From Candidatus Melainabacteria bacterium (GTDB lineage Bacteria; Cyanobacteriota; Vampirovibrionia; Obscuribacterales; Obscuribacteraceae), in NCBI GenBank assembly GCA_016212515.1, contig JACRFZ010000046.1, forward strand, positions 1 through 64,000: a DNA stretch of 64,000 nucleotides. The letters are read 5' to 3'. The notes under the pieces were generated by a model. The model was not told the origin of the DNA and did no database searches. It was given only the letters and a program-made list of their open reading frames with translations. Made by a program: the position numbers and the translations under genes. Shown here in pieces: positions 1-9,218 of this stretch. Position 1 is the stretch's first letter. Every line of letters begins with the position of its first letter.

Positions 1-1
1 C

Positions 2-3000
2 GCAGCGACAACTGCCGGTAATACAACTGCTGGTACCGGTGCCACCACTACGACTGCAGGCAACACCACTACCAGCGGCAATCTCGCTCAAGCTGCTACG
101 TCTCAAGGTCCGGCGACGACGACGACGACCGCCGGCAACACGACTACTAGCGGTAATGTCGGTCAAACTGCTACGTCTCAAGGTCCGGCTACGACGACGA
201 CCACCGCCGGCAACACAAATACCAGTGGCAATCTTGCTCAGTCTGGTACATCTCAAGGTGCAGCTACGACGACCGCGGGCAATACAGCTACAGGTCCTGC
301 GACGACGACCGCGGGCAATACAGCTACAGGTCCTACGACGACCGCGGGCAATACAGCTACAGGTCCTGCGACGACGACCGCTGGTAATACAACTACTGGT
401 ACCGGTGCTACGACGACGACCGCAAGCAACACGACCACGGGTCCTGCGACGACGACCGCTGGTAATACAACTACTGGTACCGGTGCTACGACGACGACCA
501 CTGCTGGTGGAAGTCTTGCTCAGGCTGGTACGTCTCAAGGTCCGGCTGCAACCTCGACGGCCGGAAATGCCGCGACTGGAAATGCGACAACAACTGGCTC
601 TGCGGCGACGACTCCCGTTAATACCGCAACAGGTGCTACTGCATCAGCAATCGGCAACACAACCGCCGGTGCTGTGACGACGACCGGCAGCACAACTCCT
701 GGTACGGCGACTACAGCCACAGGCAATGCTGTTCCTGGTTCTGCAACGACAGGCAGTCCGACTTCTGCATCGGGAGCCGGTGGTACTGCCGCCACCTCCG
801 CTGCGAATCTGCCACAAGGTACGACAACGCCTGGTTCATCGACTGAACCTGCTACCGGCACTGCCGCAATTGTGAACTCCGGCACTGGCGCTCTTGGGGT
901 TACCGGTTCGATTGGAAATAGCCAGAACGGTGCCAGTGTAAATGTATCCGTTGGAGTTGGTGCCAATGGTACTCCCGATCTCCAGGTTTCCGGTTCGGTC
1001 ACGATTGGCGGCGTTACGATTTCTGGTTCCACTTCACCTGCCGGCACCGGCACCGGCTCCACCGCCACTGCAGCCGGAGGCACGACGACTTCTGCCGGCG
1101 GAATTGCCAGCGGTTCAACTGTCGGTACGGTCTCTGGTAACACCGGCAGTGGAGGCACTGTCATCTCAAGCGGCTCCGTGCCGGCCGGGTCAAGCGGAGC
1201 GAGCGGCAATTCCACCGCCTCCGGTAGCAGCGCCCAGCCTGGCGGTTCATTGGGCACATCTCCCACAACCGGCCAACCTGCTCCTTCCGGCTCGTCCAGT
1301 AGTGTGAATGTTGACCCGAACGGTCCCGCGCCGGCCGGTAATGTGCCGGTCGATCCCAATCAGTTGCCCTCGGTTTCACTTGTGACCGGTGCCAATCAAC
1401 CAGTCGTGACTGATCCTTCCGCTGCCGGTGTGCCGCAGAACCCTGATCCCAGCGCCGCCAATCCTGCTCAGACGCAACCAGTGCCGGATCCAACGGCCGC
1501 CGGTGCCGCTCAGACCGCGCAGCCCACCACAGCCTCTACGCCGACGCAGGCAAGCACAGATCCTGCTCCCGCTGCAGCCGCGCCTGCGGTTCCGTTGAGT
1601 CAGTTGACGCCGGAACAGCTGGCGGCAAAATACATTGAATTGATTCAGATAGCTGAAAACCTCAATGCCACAGGCGGTGCCAATATTCACATTCCTGTGC
1701 CGGTTGATGCAAGCGGTTCAGCGACGCAGGTGTCTGTAAATCCTGATTTGAATGGTGACGGAGTAGTTTCCAATTCTGAGTCATTGATACTGGACATTGT
1801 GTATCTGGCTTCTCAGTTAGGGCTGAATGCTGGTGGTAGCGACAGCGTGCCTGCTCCTACACAAGCTTCGCCGGCTCCGGCGCCTCAACCGACGGCGGGC
1901 GGCATTAATTCGTCAGAGGTAAGCCCCGCGCCGACTGCCGGAACGGTCGTTATTCCGGATGTGTCGGCACCGAATCTGCCAGTAGATTCCTCAGCCCCTG
2001 TAGTCTCTAATGGTGCAGATCCTCTTCCAGTTTTGGAACCAATTCCTTCCAATGCAGGTGGTGGAGTCGGTCAGCCTGCGGCACCGGTTTCAGGCGGAGC
2101 ACCTGCCGGTATGAATCCTGTTGAGCCGATTGCTCCGAATGTGAATGGTACAGCTAATCCGACTGCCGGAAGCGCTCAGGTTCCAGGTGCTGTTCCCACC
2201 GATTCGAACCCAGTTGAGCAAATCGCTCAGCAGATTTTCAACAACGTCGTAGGCAATGTGCTGTCCGACATCTTTGATCAGCCTGTTAATGCACCGCAGG
2301 CTCCCGTGCAGAGTTTCGATCCGCTCAACATAATATCTGATTTGGTTTCACTTTCCGGTGGTTCAAGCTCCAGCCTTGATCCCTCTTATCTGCAGATTCT
2401 GGAAGAGCAGGCTCGTTTGGCGGAACAGGCCAGGCTGGCTGAGGAGAGCCGCCGCGCAGCGGAAGAGCAAGCTCGCTTGGCTGCAGAGCAACAGGCTCTG
2501 ATTGAGGCACGTCAGTTGGAAGCCAGGCTGGCTCAGGAAGAAGCGGCGCGACTGGCACAGCAGGAAGCCATTCGCCTCTCTGATGCTCAGAGAGCGGAAG
2601 AACAGGCTGCCTTGGATTTGATCGCCCAGTTGGCGGCTATGCAGAATGCCGGTGCGGATGCTTATGCAGAGCCTCTGCCGGATACCAGCTCAGGCTGGGG
2701 CGAACCGACCATTGATTCTGCGACCTATTTTGGTCCGATTGATGATTACATTGCCTCAAGCTATACCGGCTGGATGGGGCAGACTGGAAACTCCGGTTTG
2801 GAAGGTGGCTCATCCTTTGGTATTCCCTATCAGGAGCCCATTGCCGGACTTCCAACCAGTAGCTTCGGACAGCCGTATTTTGACGGTACTGCCGGATTTG
2901 TGCCGATTGAAACTCCCTCCAACTCCACTGATGGATTTGGAATGCCTTACAGCGACCCTGCAAGTGCCATCCACACAGACGCCGATGATCCGGAGCAGTT

Positions 3001-5143
3001 TCAACCAATTCCCAGTGTTTCGCCTGGAGCCATTGCTCAGAGCGGTGTCGACGATCTGATATCGATTTATACTTCTCAGCAGGGAGGAATCCCTGGAACC
3101 GGTAGTGGGTCGGGCAGCGGCTCCAGCCAGGGCATAGATACCAGTGATGGTATCAGTAACCGTGATCAGGCAGCGCTTGAGGGTGCCAATGCCGATGCCA
3201 ATGGTAGTGAGTCCGGTGAGATGCCTGGTTGGCTTCAGCAGTCACTTGCTAAAGGCGATGAAAGTAAGGGCGGCAACCGCACCGATGATTATACGGCACG
3301 CAGTGAAGCTGCCAGGCAGGAGAAGACAGAGAGCAGCGCGGCTGAACTCGATGACTCTCAGCGCATCGACTACGATTCTCTGCGCCTCAAGTCAGATTTG
3401 AATGTACCTGATCCGTCCAGTGTCCGTTGGCAGGAGTTGCAGGATGCCCAGCAGAGATTGGCTGATACCGTAAATGCTATGGCACAGTCGGCCGGTCTGC
3501 AGGCTCAGGACATTGCCTCACGCAGTGCCGAGATGGTCAACAATGTAATGAGTGGTTCGGGAAGCTTAATCGATGAGCTGGACGCTCAGACCCGTTACAT
3601 CAGGGAATTGGAAGAGGCTCACAGGCAGCAGAGCGAGCGCGACCTGGAGATCAAGTTGCAGCATGAGAAGCTGGAGCTCCTAGCCTCTCAGAAAGCTAAG
3701 CATAAAGAAGACGAGAAAGACGCCAAAGAGAGAGAAGAAGAGAAGCAGCGCCGACTGGCGGAAGAGATGGCCACCATGTTGGCTATCAGACAGCAGTCGG
3801 AGATTGAGGCGAGAGCAAGAGCTCTCCGTATCAGGCAAGAGCGCGAAGTCTTGCAGGAAATGATCCGTAAGGACAACCTGCAAGAGAAGTATGTAGTGCG
3901 CGAAAACGAAGACCTGACCATGATTGCCGTTCGCAAATTCAAAGATGCTCGTGTGGCCGATTTGATTTACGAGATCAACAAACGTTCCGTGGAAGTTCGT
4001 TGGACCGGCGGTCGTCGCAGCTACTATGTCAAGCCCGGTACTGTGCTGATTCTTCCCAGTCCTAGGCAGGTTCGTGAATGGTTGGCTCGCACCGGCGGCA
4101 TCGCGCCTATGCAGAACAAGCAGGGGGCTCCGTCCGGTATGGCCGGTCGCTCTAACTCCGCCCAGGAAGATCGCCGCGCTAACATCGAGAAAGTAATTGG
4201 TAAGATCCGAGAATCTTCCGATGGACTTGACGGTCGTGTTTACTCCGTTCGCCTCGGTGATACTTTGCGCTCAATCGCTATGAAACATCCCGACTTGAGG
4301 GATGTGACACTCTGGAGATTATTAGCAGAGAAGAACGGTCTTTCCACCGACACCGACTCCAAGGGCGCACCGCTGGCTGTGCTGATCCGCGGCGCCGTGT
4401 TGAATATTCCTACGGCTGAGGAGATTTCCGCCTATCGTGCCGAGACCGCGCCTGCCAAGCCGGTCGTTTTTGAGCCTCAGCATATGCCCTCTCATGCCAT
4501 ACTGGAGATGGCTACCAAGCCTTGTGGCGGTTGCGACAGACTGCTAAGCCATACAGCCTCTCTTTGTCCCGCCTGCGGTTATGTTTTCGATAACGTTCCC
4601 GGCAAGCCGACCGTTGAGGAACAGGCTACAACCTTTGCCTTGCCTCAGGGCATACCTACCTTGCCCTTAGATCAAACCGAGGGCGAGCAACAACAAACTG
4701 TGGTCACTTCGCCAAATCTGGATACCACCGTGGTCGATTCCGACAAGACTACATTGTCGCTGCCGGAAGCTGCCGGCACGGTCAAGACTCCGGTGATCTC
4801 CAGAGGAGGAGATAGCCATCTTCTTGAAGTGGAAGGCACTAGAGTAGTAGAAGCATTTTCTCAGACTTGCCGACTGGTTAAGGTTGATGTGGAAGTGAAT
4901 GGACGCCGAATCGTCAAACAGCAGTTGGAAGTGCTAAGCGGTGAAGACTGGATTCCTGTGCTGGCATACGAAGTTGGCAATCATTCTTCTACTCGCCATG
5001 AGTACTCTCGTGACGGACGGAGAAAGTCGATCTCCATAGACCTGCCATCTGTGGCTGTAGGTCAGATGGTGCAGAACGAACTGAGTCAGAACTGGGAAAA
5101 ATATTGCGAACGTTTCCTCTCCGGACGCAAGCTCTCCGTGTAG
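2..5143 (+). CDS. Giant Thr/Ala/Gly-repeat protein with coiled coils, two LysM-like domains and a C-terminal zinc ribbon (5' end outside window)
   Basis: The frame is open from base 2 with no stop, so the first in-frame ATG at 674 is probably internal and the gene starts left of the window. The N-terminal part is Thr/Ala/Gly/Asn repeats (2 to about 700), then Pro/Ala/Ser-rich spacer. A dockerin or EF-hand-like calcium motif (DLNGDG) lies near 1745. Ala/Glu/Arg/Gln-rich coiled coils lie near 2395-2645 and 3560-3870. Two LysM-like segments follow (about 3889-4075, YVVRENEDL; and 4234-4430, YSVRLGDTL), each ending in a LysM-type 'ILPSP/LNIP' strand. A CxxC-x10-CxxC zinc ribbon is near 4520-4580, then about 180 residues of unrecognised domain. 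LysM domains usually bind glycan such as peptidoglycan, so an envelope role is inferred. It converges on the next gene, 36 bases away. No signal peptide can be judged because the start is missing. Confidence 0.85.
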   Translation, partial: AATTAGNTTAGTGATTTTAGNTTTSGNLAQAATSQGPATTTTTAGNTTTSGNVGQTATSQGPATTTTTAGNTNTSGNLAQSGTSQGAATTTAGNTATGPATTTAGNTATGPTTTAGNTATGPATTTAGNTTTGTGATTTTASNTTTGPATTTAGNTTTGTGATTTTTAGGSLAQAGTSQGPAATSTAGNAATGNATTTGSAATTPVNTATGATASAIGNTTAGAVTTTGSTTPGTATTATGNAVPGSATTGSPTSASGAGGTAATSAANLPQGTTTPGSSTEPATGTAAIVNSGTGALGVTGSIGNSQNGASVNVSVGVGANGTPDLQVSGSVTIGGVTISGSTSPAGTGTGSTATAAGGTTTSAGGIASGSTVGTVSGNTGSGGTVISSGSVPAGSSGASGNSTASGSSAQPGGSLGTSPTTGQPAPSGSSSSVNVDPNGPAPAGNVPVDPNQLPSVSLVTGANQPVVTDPSAAGVPQNPDPSAANPAQTQPVPDPTAAGAAQTAQPTTASTPTQASTDPAPAAAAPAVPLSQLTPEQLAAKYIELIQIAENLNATGGANIHIPVPVDASGSATQVSVNPDLNGDGVVSNSESLILDIVYLASQLGLNAGGSDSVPAPTQASPAPAPQPTAGGINSSEVSPAPTAGTVVIPDVSAPNLPVDSSAPVVSNGADPLPVLEPIPSNAGGGVGQPAAPVSGGAPAGMNPVEPIAPNVNGTANPTAGSAQVPGAVPTDSNPVEQIAQQIFNNVVGNVLSDIFDQPVNAPQAPVQSFDPLNIISDLVSLSGGSSSSLDPSYLQILEEQARLAEQARLAEESRRAAEEQARLAAEQQALIEARQLEARLAQEEAARLAQQEAIRLSDAQRAEEQAALDLIAQLAAMQNAGADAYAEPLPDTSSGWGEPTIDSATYFGPIDDYIASSYTGWMGQTGNSGLEGGSSFGIPYQEPIAGLPTSSFGQPYFDGTAGFVPIETPSNSTDGFGMPYSDPASAIHTDADDPEQFQPIPSVSPGAIAQSGVDDLISIYTSQQGGIPGTGSGSGSGSSQGIDTSDGISNRDQAALEGANADANGSESGEMPGWLQQSLAKGDESKGGNRTDDYTARSEAARQEKTESSAAELDDSQRIDYDSLRLKSDLNVPDPSSVRWQELQDAQQRLADTVNAMAQSAGLQAQDIASRSAEMVNNVMSGSGSLIDELDAQTRYIRELEEAHRQQSERDLEIKLQHEKLELLASQKAKHKEDEKDAKEREEEKQRRLAEEMATMLAIRQQSEIEARARALRIRQEREVLQEMIRKDNLQEKYVVRENEDLTMIAVRKFKDARVADLIYEINKRSVEVRWTGGRRSYYVKPGTVLILPSPRQVREWLARTGGIAPMQNKQGAPSGMAGRSNSAQEDRRANIEKVIGKIRESSDGLDGRVYSVRLGDTLRSIAMKHPDLRDVTLWRLLAEKNGLSTDTDSKGAPLAVLIRGAVLNIPTAEEISAYRAETAPAKPVVFEPQHMPSHAILEMATKPCGGCDRLLSHTASLCPACGYVFDNVPGKPTVEEQATTFALPQGIPTLPLDQTEGEQQQTVVTSPNLDTTVVDSDKTTLSLPEAAGTVKTPVISRGGDSHLLEVEGTRVVEAFSQTCRLVKVDVEVNGRRIVKQQLEVLSGEDWIPVLAYEVGNHSSTRHEYSRDGRRKSISIDLPSVAVGQMVQNELSQNWEKYCERFLSGRKLSV
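74..520. repeat. Tandem coding repeats, 75-nt units followed by 33-39-nt units
   Basis: Two near-identical 25-codon units start at 74 and 149 (pattern SGN-x-x-Q-x-ATSQGPATTTTTAG), and a third, diverging copy starts at 224. From about 253 to 500 the array changes to shorter 11-13-codon units built on TTTAGNT-x-TG. The reading frame is kept throughout, so this is a protein repeat and a likely site of copy-number change. Confidence 0.85.
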
Positions 5144-5179
5144 CACAAGCCCGACAGTGAACCTTTGGTTTTGACAGGC

Positions 5180-5977
5180 TCAGTTTTGATTCTGCTCGAT
5201 GCCCATTTGCGTTACCGCTTCTGGATCGACTCGTTCCGGCTCGTCTGATTGTATGTCAAGAGTGGAGTTGAGTTGGGGATACTTGCCGATTTCACCATCA
5301 TGAGTGCGATTTCTCAGTCGATAGACCTCATCTACGGACAGTTTCTCGCCGGTTGTAGTGTCATAGATGAAATGCATGGCACCGTCGGAGGCTTCCACAA
5401 TAGCATAGCTTCTGTAAGTGCCTGGAACACATTCACCCCAGTGGAAGATCGGACGACCTCTGTATTTAGCCGACGTAACGCGTTTTTCCTTGCCGAATTC
5501 ATCGAGCAAGATGCCGCGACTGCTAACCTGCACTTTCATTTCTTCCACATTGTCTTCAGCCATGAGGGGCAATTGCGGCGGGTGAATGACAAGGGCATCG
5601 TCCTTAATCACTACCAGTGGTGCTTCCGGACCGGCTGCGCAGAAAAGTTGACCATGTCCACCCACCAGGGGCTGGTAGATGTCTTCGATGCCCAGCTCTT
5701 CCGCCAGACCTACGGGTCCTTTGGGAGCAGTAGAGAAGAAGTCTTTTTTCTTGGCGTACTGATTGCGAGCGAAGAGGCGATCATATTCTTCATCCGTATC
5801 CTTATCCAGCGCCGCTTGTTCCTCCGGGGAGAGTGCGGGCGCTGTATTTGTATTGGGCTGGCCTGTAGCGCTTGCACCTGAATTCCCGCTGCTGTCTTGG
5901 TTGCCCTGATTGTCGGCGGCTGCAGGATTCTGGGAGTTTTCGTTTGAGCTACTATTCTCCACTGCCTTGTTCTCCAT
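5180..5977 (-). CDS. Acidic hypothetical protein, translationally coupled to the HerA-like ATPase
   Basis: A 265-residue protein I do not recognise. The first 60 residues are Asn/Ser/Gln/Ala-rich and probably disordered; the rest looks globular and beta-rich, with many Asp/Glu and a segment reading FHWGECVPGTYRSYAIVEA. No membrane helix or signal peptide is evident. Its ATG lies inside the 3' end of the upstream ATPase gene (26-nt overlap) with GAAGG just before it, which points to translational coupling and a shared function. It may be a regulator or adaptor of the ATPase, which is inference from position only. Confidence 0.75.
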   Translation of the reverse strand: MENKAVENSSSNENSQNPAAADNQGNQDSSGNSGASATGQPNTNTAPALSPEEQAALDKDTDEEYDRLFARNQYAKKKDFFSTAPKGPVGLAEELGIEDIYQPLVGGHGQLFCAAGPEAPLVVIKDDALVIHPPQLPLMAEDNVEEMKVQVSSRGILLDEFGKEKRVTSAKYRGRPIFHWGECVPGTYRSYAIVEASDGAMHFIYDTTTGEKLSVDEVYRLRNRTHDGEIGKYPQLNSTLDIQSDEPERVDPEAVTQMGIEQNQN

Positions 5978-8900
5978 CGCCTTCGTTCTGGAAGTTTTCC
6001 AGAGCGGTTCGCACTTTATGCAGAAGAACTAACTGGGCGTCAGTGGATAGCTGCTGATCTTTGATCAAGTGCGCGGCCAGGCAATAGGCCAGGTCAACGT
6101 CCGGCATGCCAATCAGTCTTTCTGTCAACAGTCGGCAGAACCAGGCTGCCGAATCGGATGCCGGGGTATCCTTGCGGTTTATGGAGGAGTTGAAATCGAA
6201 TTTGATTTTGGGGTCTCTCACTACTTCCGAAACTTCAAAGCGATAAAGACATTTTGATGTACATGGTGCGCAAGTGGGTAGAGGACCCTGGTCGAGCTTA
6301 TGCAATTCCAGGAAGTCATCGCGCCATTGTCTCAAGATGGCTATATCGAGGCGGCGGTTTACTTCTGTGGGCTGGAAGGCGGGGCGCAGTAAGTTGAGCC
6401 AGCGCAGGTGCTGTTCTCGTACCTGATCGTAGAACCAGTAATTGTTTTCACCTTTACGCTCGAAGTAACGTTCGGTGGCCTGTGTGAGGGCACACCAGGT
6501 GATGCCGGTGATATTACCGGTGCGGGCGCGACCACCGATCACCCTTTGAATTTCATGAATGATCTGGGCGCGGAAGTGCACAAGTTGGGTGAGGTCTTTC
6601 AGGGTAGAGAGCACATAGCGATTGTAGACCTGGCGGAAAATCGGGTCATCCGCCACGGGGATAGCCGTATCCAGAATCTGCGAATCGCAGCGGTGTAAGC
6701 AGAATTTGCAGCCCAGGTGGCGGTCGTAGCTACCGATGATGTTGAGACCCTTCATGGCCTGTCTGACAACTTCGTCGGATTCTTCCGGAGTTTCAGGCGG
6801 CGGCACTTCCTTAGTCTTGTCGAACATGATTTGCAGGTGGTAAGGCTGCTCCATCTTTTCTGCATAGACGAGGGCGCGTCCCTGACCAAGGGCTGTGACG
6901 TGCCTCTTTTGCACATCATCTAAGTTCATGGCACCGCCCATAGAGTCGCGGTCATCCACCGCCACGATACGATGCATGATCTTGAGGTTGGTGTTCTTAA
7001 GGGCTTCTGGAGCCAGTTTGTTAGGAATCTGGTCGGCGATGATGAAGCCCTGACCATAGGAACGAATTTCAGCGAGCATGTTGGTGAAGAATTCAACAGC
7101 TTTACCGGCAGGGTTGGCCGATTCACCGCTTTGACCGGTAGGAACGTTTTTCAGCAAACGGTGAGCCTCTTCTACCAACATCACGTGCTGTAGATGGTCG
7201 TGGGGACCGAGGGCTTCCCTGTATTCATAGAGGAAAACCAGAAGCATACCCATCAAGAATGATTTTTCGCTGTCTTCTGAAACCATCTTCAGCTCTACCA
7301 CGGTCGGCTTACCGAAGAGTTCGCCCATGGGTATGGAGCGCCTGGTATTGAGCATCTGCCCTTTACCGCCAATTAGTAATGAGCCTATTCTGGCTTTCAG
7401 GGCGGCTTGTACGTCGGGACCGATGCGGTCTGAATATCCGAAGCTCTCTACGATGGGATCGATAATCTCGTAGAGGTCTTTCATGGTTGGGTAAATTTCA
7501 TTGGGACAATCCGGATCGCCTACAGACATGCCAGGCGGCAGACGGCGATTGACATTGTTGATCAGGTCCCAGCCCCGCACGGCATAGATTGAGTTAAGGG
7601 CTTTTTCCAGTACCTGCGGCATCGGCGAGTACATTTCAAAACTGGCGTTAAATACTGATTTGAGAGCATCCAGGTGGGTTTGTACTTTCACCCCTTTCAT
7701 AATTTCAAAGGGATTGAGGCGAAATGGGGAGACAGTTTCGTCGCCAAGAGAAAAGGCCTGACCAACGCCTTTGAAAGTCTCGGACATCAGCATCATGTGA
7801 CGGTATTCCGACTTTGCCGGCTCGCACACCATGAAGGGAATTCCGTATCGCCAGAGCTGACCCACCAGGTAGAAGCAGGTATTTGTTTTACCGCCGCCGG
7901 TGACGCCGCAGACGATGGTGTGTTTCTGGAGAGCGTCTACGTCTATGTAGTAGAGGTTGCCGGTGTCTTCCCCTCGATCCAGAATGTTGCCGATGGCGAT
8001 GACTCGGTTTGGATCTTTCGGCGGTATTTCAGCCAGTGAGAATTCCGCCGACCTCCTGATTCTAAAGCCAGGCATCTCTCGCTTCGGCAGATGCACAAAA
8101 GCGGAAAGCATGCGCGAATTAAGTGGAGACAGGAAGCGATATTCGAGTAACTCCTGGAAATATTCACCGTCTCTTTTGGAGCGCAGCAGTCCGAAACGTT
8201 GAATGTGTTCGCTCAGTCCGCGCACTTCGTGGGTGCGTAGAGGGGTAGGGCGGCTTGTTTCATCTACATAGGTGGCTCTGAGAAGTGATTGAAGCCTGAC
8301 AAATACGTCCCGTTTGGGTGAGAAGAAATAAGGCACCGTCAGCCACATTCCCAGAGCGGTGCCAAGCTGAATATGTTTGAGGTAGGAATCTTGCAATTCC
8401 AAGTAGTACTTGATTTTTCTCTTCTTTTCTGGGTCTTCGTTCTCTTGGGCCCGCTGGATCTGGTCCACTACAGCCGTTTCTTCTCTGGTGACATTTTTGC
8501 TTGGAATTGGAACGGCCAGGATTAACATGCCGAAGTCATGACCGGACAAACCGGCTGCCAATCTTTCAATTTGCTCTGATTCGGTGGTATCACCGCCGGT
8601 GGACTTCAGGGCCGGAATGCCAGTTACTACGCCGGTGTACTTGGTCATGGGTTCGATCATGGCGTGAATGTCTTCAGCCGAAAAGGGCTTTTTAAAGACA
8701 TCTACGCCGCCATACACGCTATGTAAAATCGACTTGAGACTGTGATAGCAAATAGAGGTGGGATCATTGCCCGGCTCATTGGACTCCACGGCGCTTGGAA
8801 GGGAGATACCCATGTAGTAATGGACTCCCGATTTGCTGCCCAAAATGAGGAAGGCCAGGTTTGCTTTCTGGCTGTGCAAACCCGTGAGGGCATCTTCCAT

Positions 8901-9152
8901 CAGGTACATGCGTTTGGGAGGTTTGGTGGGATCCGGGTCTTGCTGAACCTGCTGCCCCTGTTGTTGCTTTTCCCTCTCAATGTCCCAGGATCTGAGGATG
9001 CCGTCTACTCTTACAAAAGTTAGTCCGGGGATCGGCCAGCTAGTGAGAGAGGCCGGATCGACCGCCTCTGTCTCTAGATTGTCAAGGTCGTAGCGTCGCA
9101 AGTCGGCGATGCGTTCTTCCCAGATGCTGCGGTTAGGGGTATCCTGGCTCAT
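5952..9152 (-). CDS. HerA/DUF87-type P-loop ATPase with Cys-rich C-terminal region
   Basis: A 1066-residue cytosolic ATPase. The Walker A motif GVTGGGKT is near residues 416-423, following IDVDALQKH as is usual when HerA/VirB4-like proteins bind a stored nucleotide domain. Walker B (VMLVEEAH) is near 657-664, followed by the family's GQGFIIADQIPNKLAPEALKN segment (about 700) and a late GQGRALV. About 400 residues before Walker A resemble no family I know. The roughly 270-residue C-terminus holds two Cys clusters (CKFCLHRC near 816; CAPCTSKC near 972) that could bind zinc or an Fe-S cluster. HerA-family proteins are hexameric DNA translocases or helicases; here no NurA nuclease is adjacent. 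It lies 66 nt downstream of the VirD4-like gene and overlaps the next gene, so all three form one leftward unit. Confidence 0.85.
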   Translation of the reverse strand: MSQDTPNRSIWEERIADLRRYDLDNLETEAVDPASLTSWPIPGLTFVRVDGILRSWDIEREKQQQGQQVQQDPDPTKPPKRMYLMEDALTGLHSQKANLAFLILGSKSGVHYYMGISLPSAVESNEPGNDPTSICYHSLKSILHSVYGGVDVFKKPFSAEDIHAMIEPMTKYTGVVTGIPALKSTGGDTTESEQIERLAAGLSGHDFGMLILAVPIPSKNVTREETAVVDQIQRAQENEDPEKKRKIKYYLELQDSYLKHIQLGTALGMWLTVPYFFSPKRDVFVRLQSLLRATYVDETSRPTPLRTHEVRGLSEHIQRFGLLRSKRDGEYFQELLEYRFLSPLNSRMLSAFVHLPKREMPGFRIRRSAEFSLAEIPPKDPNRVIAIGNILDRGEDTGNLYYIDVDALQKHTIVCGVTGGGKTNTCFYLVGQLWRYGIPFMVCEPAKSEYRHMMLMSETFKGVGQAFSLGDETVSPFRLNPFEIMKGVKVQTHLDALKSVFNASFEMYSPMPQVLEKALNSIYAVRGWDLINNVNRRLPPGMSVGDPDCPNEIYPTMKDLYEIIDPIVESFGYSDRIGPDVQAALKARIGSLLIGGKGQMLNTRRSIPMGELFGKPTVVELKMVSEDSEKSFLMGMLLVFLYEYREALGPHDHLQHVMLVEEAHRLLKNVPTGQSGESANPAGKAVEFFTNMLAEIRSYGQGFIIADQIPNKLAPEALKNTNLKIMHRIVAVDDRDSMGGAMNLDDVQKRHVTALGQGRALVYAEKMEQPYHLQIMFDKTKEVPPPETPEESDEVVRQAMKGLNIIGSYDRHLGCKFCLHRCDSQILDTAIPVADDPIFRQVYNRYVLSTLKDLTQLVHFRAQIIHEIQRVIGGRARTGNITGITWCALTQATERYFERKGENNYWFYDQVREQHLRWLNLLRPAFQPTEVNRRLDIAILRQWRDDFLELHKLDQGPLPTCAPCTSKCLYRFEVSEVVRDPKIKFDFNSSINRKDTPASDSAAWFCRLLTERLIGMPDVDLAYCLAAHLIKDQQLSTDAQLVLLHKVRTALENFQNEGDGEQGSGE

Positions 9153-9218
9153 TTTTGCTTTCGTCGGTATTTCAGCCGAGAACTTACAGAGATTAGTAGT
9201 TATGAGTATACACAGGAA

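Noticed and set aside
253-500. Short direct repeats that could suggest a CRISPR array
   Set aside because: Units are in frame, encode the same peptide, and have no spacers of constant length.
39-677. Arg/Leu-rich open frame in the first 700 bases, and opposite-strand Val/Pro-rich frames at 253-501 and 535-1359
   Set aside because: They are shadows of the Thr/Ala/Gly repeats in the real frame; composition is only a read-out of the repeats in the wrong frame.
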